DNA of 64,000 nucleotides from G025836975 sp048751585 (GTDB lineage: Bacteria; Pseudomonadota; Gammaproteobacteria; Burkholderiales; Burkholderiaceae_B): positions 105,393-169,392 of the forward strand of contig NZ_JAZHOB010000011.1 in NCBI RefSeq assembly GCF_048751585.1. Reading direction: 5' to 3'. The notes below the pieces were generated by a model that saw only the letters and a list, made by a program, of their open reading frames with translations, had not been told where the DNA came from and searched no databases. How positions within the stretch are numbered: the first letter of the stretch is position 1; each line of letters starts with the position of its first letter. The position numbers and the translations under genes were made by a program. Positions 8,316-16,711 of this stretch are shown in pieces.

Positions 8316-8756
8316 ATGTCTTGGTTCTTCTTTCTTCTTGCTGTGACTGCCGGATTAATGCTTCCCTTGCAGGCGCTTGTCAATGCTCGCTTAGGACGCG
8401 CAATAGGAGGCCCCCTGTGGGCGGCAGCCCTATCTGCATTGCTTGTGGCGGCCATACTTGCATGCGTCGCGCTCGCGTCCGGCAAAACATGGCCAAGACT
8501 ATCGCAAATGACCGAGCTTCCTTGGTGGGCCTGGACCGGAGGGCTGTGCGGGGCTGTCGTCCTGTCTGCAACCACTGCCGTCGCCCCCCGAATAGGCGCT
8601 GCGAACATGATTGCGTTGGTCATGGCAGGTCAGGTGACCGCCGCTATGGCATTGGATCGCCTTGGCTGGTTTGACATGGCAGTACAACCCTTCAGCCTTC
8701 AGAGGATGACGGCAGCGGGTTTGCTTCTTGCCGGTGCAGTGCTAATGAGTGTTTAA
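8316..8756 (+). CDS. YdcZ/DMT-family small membrane transporter
   Basis: The 146-residue protein is almost entirely hydrophobic, with four to five predicted membrane helices. It matches the DUF606/YdcZ group of the drug/metabolite transporter superfamily, with the family-typical start AGLMLPLQALVNARLGR and the later GAANMIALVMAGQVTAAM. It begins 2 bp after the hydrolase stop, so the two are co-transcribed and probably translationally coupled. In this setting it could export a product or toxic substrate of the hydrolase, though that is inference. It ends 93 bp from the convergent giant helicase gene. Confidence 0.82.
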   Translation: MSWFFFLLAVTAGLMLPLQALVNARLGRAIGGPLWAAALSALLVAAILACVALASGKTWPRLSQMTELPWWAWTGGLCGAVVLSATTAVAPRIGAANMIALVMAGQVTAAMALDRLGWFDMAVQPFSLQRMTAAGLLLAGAVLMSV

Positions 8757-8849
8757 AATTTCGCCAAGTCCGTTGGGGAGGCGGCCAGCCGGTTTTGGCC
8801 GAGTTAGATGAAAAAACAACTGAACACGCACAACAAACCTCAGCGCCAA

Positions 8850-11800
8850 TCAAATGGTAGTAGCCCGCCACTCGCGGCATTCCTCTAAGTATGCCCTCGT
8901 ATCCTGGGTCAGCCGGGCGATGCCAATCAATCTCGAAAGCTCCAGTACTGAGTCCTCGGAAACCGCGATGCGTGCCGTATGTTGATCCTCGACCCACGCA
9001 ATCTCGGTACGCGATACTTCCCGAATTGTTCTTCCGGCCAGGCCTCTGAAAGGTACTCTGCTGGCAAGTGAGCCTTTGCTCCATAAAAAATTTGTGCTGC
9101 CCTCGCTTGAGGACTCCCACATATGATGCATGGATGAGATTCGCTTCTGTATACGACTGCCTGTCCTTTGCCAGCCATGCGCTTGGGAGATGCGACGGGC
9201 TAAGCTTAATTCGGATATGGGGGTGTCCGAGGCAATTATGTGACGAATCAGCTGAGCCAGTGTGTCGTCGTAAGATGAATCGAAGAATCGCTCTGGATCC
9301 GCTGTAACAACAGGGGAATCGGATGTTGATTTGATAGTATCCGGCGCGGAGGCATACATAAGCCTAGTTTGCTCTTCCTCCTCCGGCCCTTCTTCTGTAA
9401 ACACCTCAATGGGCGTTGGCAGTTCTTCGTCTGGAGTGAATGTTTCAACGTGGTTAAAGTCGGACGCGGTTGCCTGCTCGCTGGCCTTTTGCTCTCGGTC
9501 TTCAGCTAACGCTGCACGTAAGGCGTTATCTACCCTCTCGGCGGCTACGACAGAGTTTCGGAACCAATCGGTCGACCAAATTCTTAGCACCTTCCACCCC
9601 AGTCCTTCCAACACCGCTTGACGGATGCGATCACGATCACGCGCTGTGGCAGAACCGTGATAAGTTGCGCCGTCGCATTCAACGCCCGCCAGCCACGCGC
9701 CTGCATAGTCGGGATGACGTATGCCTAGGTCGATCCGGAAACCGGAGACCCCTATTTGTGTATGCACTTCCCACCCTTTTTGGATTAGCGCCTCACGCAC
9801 AGCTGCTTCAAAGGGCGAGTCCACTCCGCCTAAAGATCCCGAGTCTTGAGCGGCAAGTGCAACCGCTCCTCTATCAGCAAAATCGAGGAAAGCCTTGAAA
9901 TCCTTGACGCCCCTGGCACCGGTTCTGCTCAGGTCAATCTGGTCAGCGGTGAGTGAGCTGAACACATGAAGCTCTGAGCGCGCGCGCGTAACCGCAACGT
10001 TAAGGCGTTTCTCTCCGCCATCCAAATTCAGGGCACCGAAGTTCATAGAGATCTTACCGGCAGAGTCGGCACCGAAGGTCGTGGAGAACAGGATGACATC
10101 ACGTTCATCCCCTTGGATGTTCTCGAGGTTCTTAACGATGACCGGCTCTTCGCGTTCGTCGGAAAAGAACCACTCTAACGAAGGATTTGCTTTTCGCTCA
10201 GCATCTAGAAGATCTAGAAGGAGGCTCTGCTGTTGAGCATTGAAGGTGATGACGCCCAAGGTATGCCGCTGCGATTCGGGTACCAGCAACCACTCGGTGA
10301 GCTTGGCCCGGATTAACGAGACGAGTGCGCGCGCTTCGTCCGGATTCGTACGCCCTTGGCCTCGCATGTAGGTACCATTGATTTTATGAAGACGTAGGGC
10401 ATCGTCGGAGGCGTTGGGCGACGGGAACGTCACAAGCCCACCATCATAGTAATTGTGGTTGGAGAATGCGATGAGTGCCTCGTCGCGGCTCCGATAGTGC
10501 CAATTCAGACGATGTGTAGGTATGCCGGCTGCCGTCACCTCGTCCAGGATTGATGGCATATCTTTTTCGAACTCGGCGAGGTCCTGGCTATCACCCTCTC
10601 CGTCGTCATTGCGGCCGAAGAAGTTAGTTGGGGGAAGCTGCTTAGGGTCCCCTACGATGATGGCTTGACGCCCTCGTGCAATGGCACCCACAGCATCCCA
10701 GGTCGAAATCTGGGAGGCCTCATCGAAGATGACGAGATCAAACTGTGCTTGCCCTGGGGGCAGGTACTGAGCAACCGATAGGGGGGACATAAGTACGCAC
10801 GGTGCCAACTTTGCAAAGGTAGTCGGCATTTCGGAGATAAGGTTTCGAATAGCGGCCGTGGGTCTTTGAAGCCCCAACTGATGGCGTAGCAAACCGAGTT
10901 CGGATCGGCGAGGCACACTCTCGGCTAATGGCAGGTCGTTTCCGAGCCGGCGCATGACCTCGCTGGCAGCCAAGTCAGTCATGGCCTGATCAAGTTCACG
11001 GAAGCGCTGAATGAGTGTTTCATGCTCCCAGTGCGCGAAACTGCGCAAGGAGCTTGAGGCGTCCATCGCCAGCCTGAGCCACCAGGTCATATACGCTCGT
11101 TCGAAGGTCGCAGCAGTGTCGGAAATCAGTTCGCCCGCTTCGAGTGCTTGGGCCAGAGGCAAGAGCCCGACGGCCTCAGCGCGCTGCCTGGATGACAACC
11201 ATTTCAACCAGTCAGCCAGCCTACCGCTATAGGTGTCCAGCCCCGCTAGAAGCGTTTCAACCTGTGGCCCGTCCTCGAAAGCCTTCCCTCCAGCAGCAGC
11301 GAAGGCCTCCCGCTCTATAACTAAAGCTTTCAACGCCGTGTCCAGCCGTTGAAGGAGCGGTCTCGTTGCTCCACCATCTTGCAAGATCAGGTCGACCCGC
11401 TGCTCCATGATGCGCGCTGTCAGTATTCCCGAACGAGCGAGCAGTTCCTCGAAGCTGAGGTAGGCTTCCGCGGTGTCCAACGCCTCATCTATCTTTTGGA
11501 TATCGGTTTTCTCGCCGCTGAAAGATAAAAGTGTTGCCAGGGGTGAAGCGTTAATCCGAAGCTGTGCCGCCAGCAAGTTGCGAAGTGCTGGAATATCCGT
11601 CTGGGGGCTTGCCAGCTTTCCGCTACTGTATGTCCGCAGCAGCTTCGTTACCTTGCTCTGTGCGAAGGATTTGAGGATCGAGAACTTGGTCCCTGCCTCT
11701 CGCCATTGCAACTCAAGGGCTTCCAGCGGCATAGATGCAATGGTCCGGTCCTCGTACTCGCCCTTCAACTGCCGACGAGCAGCATCGCACTGAGCCAGCT

Positions 11801-14675
11801 CATTTGCTAACGGCGATATTACTGCCCGCAACTCCCGAGGATTCTTCAGCGAGGCGGAATCAATGGCAGGTTTGCCCAATCGCATGGCGGGCAGATGGTC
11901 AATAACCGGCCAGACCTCAGGCTGTATGGCCGTGCAGCCGAACAGCGCACCCAGTGCTCCCCGGGCGGAATTGACTTCCCGTATCGCGATTCGCAGCCGT
12001 CGCGCAGTTTCCAGAAGTTTGTCCTGCCATGCATATGACCATTCGCCTGGACAGATCAAGGAAAGAGGGCCATCGAGAGGAAAGTCAGCAACAATGGCGT
12101 GCCTCTGACCTAACTCGGCTGCCAGTGCACGCAGTCGGTTCCAGCTATGGGCATCGTGGCAGTCCTTATCAGCAAAGCTAAGCGTGAACGGTACCGGGCC
12201 GCTGACCGCGCGTCCTATAGCCTGGAAAACGCTGAATCCTTGGGTGCCAGGCCGGTGGAGCTCTTCGACGTAGGCATTCAGTTGGTCGCGTGTCAGGCGC
12301 ACATCTTCCGTAACCTGCATCCATTCTTGGGCACATGGGGTACTTGCGCGCTGCCACGACCGGCCCAGTTGTTGGAGAACAGCCTTGCGATCAGCTTTGT
12401 TGGAATGGAGTTCGAGAACGGCGGACCCCAAGCCCTGGCGCACCAAACGTCGTTGAACGACGTCCAGCGCTGCTGCTTTCTCCGCAACAAATAAGACCGT
12501 CCGCCCTCTCGCCAACTGGTCGGCGATGATGTTGGTGATAGTTTGGCTCTTTCCTGTCCCTGGCGGTCCGATCAGGACGAAATCGCGTCGTTCTCCCGCA
12601 GCCACCACTGCGGCAAGTTGTGAGCTGTCTGCTGGCAGCGGAGCCAGGATATCGGCGGGCGCGTGTCTATGATCGATATCTTCCGGTCGCGGCATAGGGG
12701 TTCGTGCGCCTTCGAACGCTTCGCTCGGACTGTCGACGAGATGTCTGACCAGCGCGCTTTCTCGCAAGTTGTCGGTGCGGTCGACGAGGTCCTTCCACAT
12801 CAAATACTTTGCAAATGAGAAAGTAGAGAGCGCGCACTCCTCCAGCACTTCGAAACCGGCGACATCGCGAACTCGTCGACGTATGATCTCGAGAATGAGA
12901 GGAATGTCTAGTCCACGCTCGTCGCAAGGCAACTCTCCCTCCAGTTCGGGAATACGGAGTTCGAAGTCCCGTTTAAGGAGTTCAAGCAGCGTTGCGTTAA
13001 TCCGAACTTCATCTTCAAGCTGTGTAAGGCGGAACTCGGACTGGGCCGAGCGCCGCTCCAGCTTGACCGGCAGGAGTAATAGCGGGGCGCGATAGTGGCG
13101 GGGCTCCGATTCGGTCCGTTTCCACCTGAGGAACCCGACGACCAGGAACAGTGTGTTCGTTCCTCCTTCCTGGACATCGCTGCGCGCCTTCCTATATAGC
13201 TCAGTAAGGCGATTGGCCATCTCGCGCGCAGTGAGCGGTACGGCAACTTGGCCTTTGGCTAGCGCATCCAGCGCTAGGCTGGTTTCAATCGCGCGAGCTT
13301 GTTGCGGCGTGACATCACGCCCGGAAAGTGCATTCTCGTCCTTGAGGGCCAACAAGCGGAACGTCTTGCCTTCGGCCAATTGGTCTTCGAGTTCCGACAC
13401 GTTTGGGCAGATCAAGCCTACAGATAGCTTTGTTTCCTTGAAGTTGAGCAGTTTATTGGCCAAAGAAAGGTCTAATAGCTTACGTTGCCACCTTTCAATT
13501 CTCCCCAGCGCAGTTGAAGGAGCTATTTCAATGATGTCACCCGGTAAGTGCCCAAGATCCAGTGGACGAGGTAGGGCAGCGGGCGTGGACGCATCAGGTT
13601 GCTCATCGGTAGCGATAGGATCCCGATGGCTGGCAAGTGGACGGATGCGCGCAGCTCGCGCGCGGTTGATATCTATTGCTTTCTCGAATTCGGTTTCGTT
13701 CGCTTCAGAAAATCTATCTAAACCGGCTTCCATTGCCTGCTCGAAGCCGACGCTGGGTCGCTTTGTCAGCAAAGTCGTTTCCAGCGCGATGAACTCGCGG
13801 GCGGCCGCTGCTTTGCGCACTGCGATGACATCAGGCTCTATCAATTTGCCAAAATCGTTGTTGGTGATCCACACACCTACCCACGCATGGCCTCGCGAGA
13901 AAAGAATGGACGCATGCAATCCTGCGGCCTCGAATGCTGCAGCCAGCAACAAAGTAGTATCAAGGCAGGTAGCGAGGCCTTCAGCCACGATGCGTTCAGG
14001 ATCGCGTATCTTCTGTCCGCTACGCTCAAATGAGGCCGGTGGAACGGCATACGCCAGATTCAGTCCCGTCGCGGCGGACCAGATGGCTCCCGCGATCATC
14101 CACACGCGCTGAGGACTATTCGATTGGTATCCCTCCATCGAACCATCATGTCCCGCGGCCTCTAGTAGAGACGATGCTTGCTTTAGCAATCGAGCTACCT
14201 GTGGCTGATTCGGAGAAACGAATGCAGCAAGAATGTTTTCCATCTCGCTGAGACCGCCCCATTCATCTCTGGCCAGTAGCTCGACGGGATCTTGGTTGCA
14301 CTCAACCAGATCGTCGCCGATCCTCAACGAGAACTCAAGCTGCCCGATCTCTGCTTCGTCAATACCGCCAAGAATTGCCGTATCAAGCGGTGTCGCTAGA
14401 TCACCCAATTCGACATGCTCCCCGGGCCGGATACGGTCGATCTGCCAGACCTTGTCGCGCAGTACCGCAGGATTCGCACGGAGCGTCAGCGAAACGTTGG
14501 TCGCTGCTACGTCACCGCTGTTGTGAATGCAGAGCGAATGCAGCACAGACGCGTTGTTTTGCGCCATCGCGAAGTTGATCTTCGTGTTGACGCGCTTCTC
14601 TAGCGCAAGGATGGCTTTCGGTGGCTCTGTTGCCAGCGAGTTGGCGACGGCCGCACTCTTCTGCTTTTCTTGCAT
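8850..14675 (-). CDS. Giant DUF4011-SF1 helicase-nuclease-DUF3320 protein, candidate defence protein
   Basis: This 1941-residue protein has several recognisable parts. Around residues 225-300 is a transglutaminase-like segment with a Cys (C237, TCLDTT) and a His (H263, RGHAWVG). DUF4011 begins near 391 (GRIERWQRKLLDLS). A superfamily 1 helicase follows, with Walker A GPPGTGKS at 703-710, Walker B DEAS at 1318-1321, GDPKQLPP near 1340 and motif VI RLNVAVTRAR at 1557. A Vsr/MTES_1575-like PD-(D/E)xK nuclease comes next (FRIDLGI, then ECDG with E1666). A DUF3320-like domain closes the C terminus. About 600 residues separate Walker A from Walker B. This DUF4011-helicase-Vsr layout is known from single-gene phage-defence proteins (the Hhe type); that it acts in defence here is inference. 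Codon use is less GC-biased than in the flanking core genes, and no partner gene adjoins it. No strong ribosome binding site was seen. Confidence 0.85.
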   Translation of the reverse strand: MQEKQKSAAVANSLATEPPKAILALEKRVNTKINFAMAQNNASVLHSLCIHNSGDVAATNVSLTLRANPAVLRDKVWQIDRIRPGEHVELGDLATPLDTAILGGIDEAEIGQLEFSLRIGDDLVECNQDPVELLARDEWGGLSEMENILAAFVSPNQPQVARLLKQASSLLEAAGHDGSMEGYQSNSPQRVWMIAGAIWSAATGLNLAYAVPPASFERSGQKIRDPERIVAEGLATCLDTTLLLAAAFEAAGLHASILFSRGHAWVGVWITNNDFGKLIEPDVIAVRKAAAAREFIALETTLLTKRPSVGFEQAMEAGLDRFSEANETEFEKAIDINRARAARIRPLASHRDPIATDEQPDASTPAALPRPLDLGHLPGDIIEIAPSTALGRIERWQRKLLDLSLANKLLNFKETKLSVGLICPNVSELEDQLAEGKTFRLLALKDENALSGRDVTPQQARAIETSLALDALAKGQVAVPLTAREMANRLTELYRKARSDVQEGGTNTLFLVVGFLRWKRTESEPRHYRAPLLLLPVKLERRSAQSEFRLTQLEDEVRINATLLELLKRDFELRIPELEGELPCDERGLDIPLILEIIRRRVRDVAGFEVLEECALSTFSFAKYLMWKDLVDRTDNLRESALVRHLVDSPSEAFEGARTPMPRPEDIDHRHAPADILAPLPADSSQLAAVVAAGERRDFVLIGPPGTGKSQTITNIIADQLARGRTVLFVAEKAAALDVVQRRLVRQGLGSAVLELHSNKADRKAVLQQLGRSWQRASTPCAQEWMQVTEDVRLTRDQLNAYVEELHRPGTQGFSVFQAIGRAVSGPVPFTLSFADKDCHDAHSWNRLRALAAELGQRHAIVADFPLDGPLSLICPGEWSYAWQDKLLETARRLRIAIREVNSARGALGALFGCTAIQPEVWPVIDHLPAMRLGKPAIDSASLKNPRELRAVISPLANELAQCDAARRQLKGEYEDRTIASMPLEALELQWREAGTKFSILKSFAQSKVTKLLRTYSSGKLASPQTDIPALRNLLAAQLRINASPLATLLSFSGEKTDIQKIDEALDTAEAYLSFEELLARSGILTARIMEQRVDLILQDGGATRPLLQRLDTALKALVIEREAFAAAGGKAFEDGPQVETLLAGLDTYSGRLADWLKWLSSRQRAEAVGLLPLAQALEAGELISDTAATFERAYMTWWLRLAMDASSSLRSFAHWEHETLIQRFRELDQAMTDLAASEVMRRLGNDLPLAESVPRRSELGLLRHQLGLQRPTAAIRNLISEMPTTFAKLAPCVLMSPLSVAQYLPPGQAQFDLVIFDEASQISTWDAVGAIARGRQAIIVGDPKQLPPTNFFGRNDDGEGDSQDLAEFEKDMPSILDEVTAAGIPTHRLNWHYRSRDEALIAFSNHNYYDGGLVTFPSPNASDDALRLHKINGTYMRGQGRTNPDEARALVSLIRAKLTEWLLVPESQRHTLGVITFNAQQQSLLLDLLDAERKANPSLEWFFSDEREEPVIVKNLENIQGDERDVILFSTTFGADSAGKISMNFGALNLDGGEKRLNVAVTRARSELHVFSSLTADQIDLSRTGARGVKDFKAFLDFADRGAVALAAQDSGSLGGVDSPFEAAVREALIQKGWEVHTQIGVSGFRIDLGIRHPDYAGAWLAGVECDGATYHGSATARDRDRIRQAVLEGLGWKVLRIWSTDWFRNSVVAAERVDNALRAALAEDREQKASEQATASDFNHVETFTPDEELPTPIEVFTEEGPEEEEQTRLMYASAPDTIKSTSDSPVVTADPERFFDSSYDDTLAQLIRHIIASDTPISELSLARRISQAHGWQRTGSRIQKRISSMHHMWESSSEGSTNFLWSKGSLASRVPFRGLAGRTIREVSRTEIAWVEDQHTARIAVSEDSVLELSRLIGIARLTQDTRAYLEECREWRATTI

Positions 14676-15156
14676 ATCTCGACCCGATGATCTTTCAACT
14701 TGCTCAGGGTGATCTGGAAACCTATCGAACGCTAGTCTAGTTATGAACTTAGAATGACTTCAGTCCAGTGGAGGTCCCACGCCTGGCTAAAATTGAAAAA
14801 TATTCTCACAAATAGGTATGGTTTAACACATTTCGAGAGAAGCTGAACGACCGCGCCACTTCTGAGGCCATCGCGACGCTCTAAATTTGTGCATGGCCTG
14901 CACACCCGCCTTCGTGATGAATGTTTGCTCATGGACGGTTGTACAAAGTACCTGGCTGTTGCACTGCGTGCAGACGGTAAGCCCAATGAGCGAAGGTCGT
15001 TAGAATACCGTTTCGCTTTTGAGTGAGTAACGCTCACCGTGCTACGACGTCTAGTCAGCGCTTTTCCAGTCGCCACCCGACTGCCCTTGGCCGAAAGCAG
15101 CTGTTACAAGGCCAATCCAGGCTTGATCATGTATCGCATGTGAAATCAAGTCCGAC

Positions 15157-15250
15157 CTAACGGACCTTGGAGCCAAGCCGTAAAGCGCCTCACGACCTAA
15201 TAGGACTTCACGCCGTAAAGGGATCTCAACGCATAATGGAACCTTAAGGC
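15157..15250. repeat. Degenerate 18-bp tandem repeats
   Basis: Five units start near 15157, 15180, 15197, 15215 and 15233. The last four are strictly spaced by 17-18 bp and fit a loose pattern of TAA, then GG, then CTT/CTC, then ACGCC. The last unit runs into the left arm of the large palindrome. In one minus-strand frame the repeat reads as a six-residue periodic peptide. No function is known to me. Confidence 0.6.
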
Positions 15251-15464
15251 GTGGCGGGCAGGCCGGGGCCAGGCGACCTTTGAGCAAGCCGCAGCCCTCG
15301 TTTCGCAGCGGGGGCGTAAGAGGGCGTGCTGTCTGAATGAAATTAGCAGCCGGGGGCTGCTAATTTCATGAGTTCACGCCCGTACCCCGCTGTGAAGCGA
15401 CGGCAAGGGCAGCCCCGAAGGGGCCGACGCGATGGGAGCACGGCCCCGGCCTGCCCGCCACGCC
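15248..15464. repeat. 217-bp nested palindromic element
   Basis: The outer arms are a perfect 23-bp inverted repeat (15248-15270 with 15442-15464). Inside are paired CAGCGGGG/CCCCGCTG (15306-15313 with 15385-15392) and GGGCGTG/CACGCCC (15322-15328 with 15375-15381). At the centre is a perfect hairpin with 15-bp arms and a 3-nt loop (15337-15369). All pairs are nested around the same centre, so a single strand could fold into one long cruciform or hairpin. It lacks the T-run of a terminator. Possible identities are a MITE, a REP/BIME-like element, or a recombination or replication site. Confidence 0.75.
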
Positions 15465-15467
15465 GTT

Positions 15468-15517
15468 TAAGAAACCAAGGGAAGACAGCTTATAAACAAG
15501 CCGCTGTAAGAAACCAA
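15468..15517. repeat. Pair of 11-bp direct repeats
   Basis: The sequence TAAGAAACCAA occurs at 15468-15478 and again at 15507-15517, 39 bp apart. Both copies lie between the right palindrome arm and the end of lptF. They may belong to the same element. Confidence 0.5.
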
Positions 15518-15531
15518 AAACCGGGCGTGTA

Positions 15532-16656
15532 CTAAGCGGCGACGCCCTGCTGGCCCTTCGGCTCCTTAGGCGCCTTAACCCTAAGCTTCCGCCACATCAT
15601 ATACATCATCAGCGCCGTGAACAGCGCATGAATCAGCCAGACCCCCACGCCAAAACTCAACTGCCCCTTCCCTATCCAGCCCCGCGACAGATTGATCAGG
15701 TTCATATACAACAACCCTACCAGGCCCGCGATAAGGAAATCCCCCGACCGGCCCAGGCGCGGGTTCACCGCCCCCAGGGGTATCGCCAGCAAAGCCAGGT
15801 TTAGCGCAGCCAAGGGCAAAGCCAGCCGCCACATGATCTGCGAACGCGCATTATCGTTGTCATCCGTGAAAAGCTGCGCCGTCGGCCGCGCCTTGATCTC
15901 GCTTTCCGCCATCTGCCGCACCGCATCGATCGAACTGGCGCTGGCCTTGCTTTCTAGCCGGAAACCATAGCGCTCGAAATCGATCATCCGGAAATCCGGC
16001 TTGCCCGGCTTTAAATCGTAGCGATGGCCCTCGCTAAGCACCAGGAAGCGATCCCCATTCTTTTCGTTCTGTATGCGCGCGCTTTCGGCCGTAATCACAC
16101 TGAGCCATTCGGGATCAATCACCCTGGCGATCACATTGCCCATTTCCTCGCCCGGCCGGGTGGGTTCCTCGGCGAAAAACACTCTGGCGCCGTCTTCGGT
16201 TTCGATGAACTGCCCCGCCGTCACCTTGGACAAATCGGACCGCTGCTCGTAGCGCTGCCTGTATTCGCTGATCTGGCGATAGGCCCAGGGCGAAGCCATC
16301 AGCGTCAGCACGGCGATCACCACCGCCACCGGCACCGCGCAGCGCAGCACCGGCCCCACCCAATCCTTCAACGACAAGCCGCTGGCAAACCACACCACCA
16401 TTTCCGACTCGCGGAAATTACGCGTCACCGTGGTCAATACCGCAATAAAAAGAGATACGGCCAGTATCACCGGCAAGGCGGTGATACTGGAAAAAGTCGC
16501 CAGGCCGAAAACAACGTCGGCGCCTATGGTTCCGTTAGCGGCCTCGCCCAGCAGGCGGACCAGCAGGACACTAAGCCAAACGACCAGCAAGGTCGAGAAC
16601 ACGACGCCTGCGTGACTCGAGATTTCGGATACTACGGAACGCTTGAATAGTGACAT
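15532..16656 (-). CDS. lptF: LPS export system inner-membrane permease LptF
   Basis: The 374-residue protein is a YjgP/YjgQ-family permease of the LptB2FG complex, which extracts lipopolysaccharide from the inner membrane. Three N-terminal membrane helices (starting with VVFSTLLVVWLSVLLVRLL) are followed by a periplasmic beta-jellyroll domain (about residues 130-265) and three C-terminal helices. The N-terminal start SLFKRSVVSEI is typical of LptF, and the length fits the family. It is divergent from pepA with only 55 bp between starts. Its usual partner gene lptG, normally directly downstream, is missing from this locus. A repeat-rich region and the giant helicase gene occupy that position. 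Confidence 0.92.
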   Translation of the reverse strand: MSLFKRSVVSEISSHAGVVFSTLLVVWLSVLLVRLLGEAANGTIGADVVFGLATFSSITALPVILAVSLFIAVLTTVTRNFRESEMVVWFASGLSLKDWVGPVLRCAVPVAVVIAVLTLMASPWAYRQISEYRQRYEQRSDLSKVTAGQFIETEDGARVFFAEEPTRPGEEMGNVIARVIDPEWLSVITAESARIQNEKNGDRFLVLSEGHRYDLKPGKPDFRMIDFERYGFRLESKASASSIDAVRQMAESEIKARPTAQLFTDDNDNARSQIMWRLALPLAALNLALLAIPLGAVNPRLGRSGDFLIAGLVGLLYMNLINLSRGWIGKGQLSFGVGVWLIHALFTALMMYMMWRKLRVKAPKEPKGQQGVAA

Positions 16657-16711
16657 GAGAGAATATGCGGGATAATCGTAAGCATCTTATGGACACTTTC
16701 GGGAAACTCGA

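Larger units (their letters stand above)
14676..15531. other. 856-bp region without a supported gene
   Basis: Between the helicase start and the lptF stop there is no coding region I can support. The left part (14676-15150) is unique-looking, moderately AT-rich sequence that should hold the helicase promoter. The right part (15157-15517) holds degenerate 18-bp tandem repeats, a large nested palindrome and a pair of 11-bp direct repeats, each listed separately. In related genomes lptG usually follows lptF at this position; it is absent here. Confidence 0.7.

Noticed and set aside
14741..15076. 111-residue minus-strand ORF upstream of the helicase
   Set aside because: Serine/arginine-rich composition without recognisable domain; it lies in the likely promoter region.
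15051..15287. 78-residue minus-strand ORF with six-residue periodicity
   Set aside because: The periodic peptide follows from the 18-bp DNA repeats. No ribosome binding site or family match was seen, so I list the DNA repeat instead.
15337..15369. Central hairpin as a terminator for lptF
   Set aside because: The stem is strong but no T-run follows on either strand, and it is nested in a much larger palindrome.
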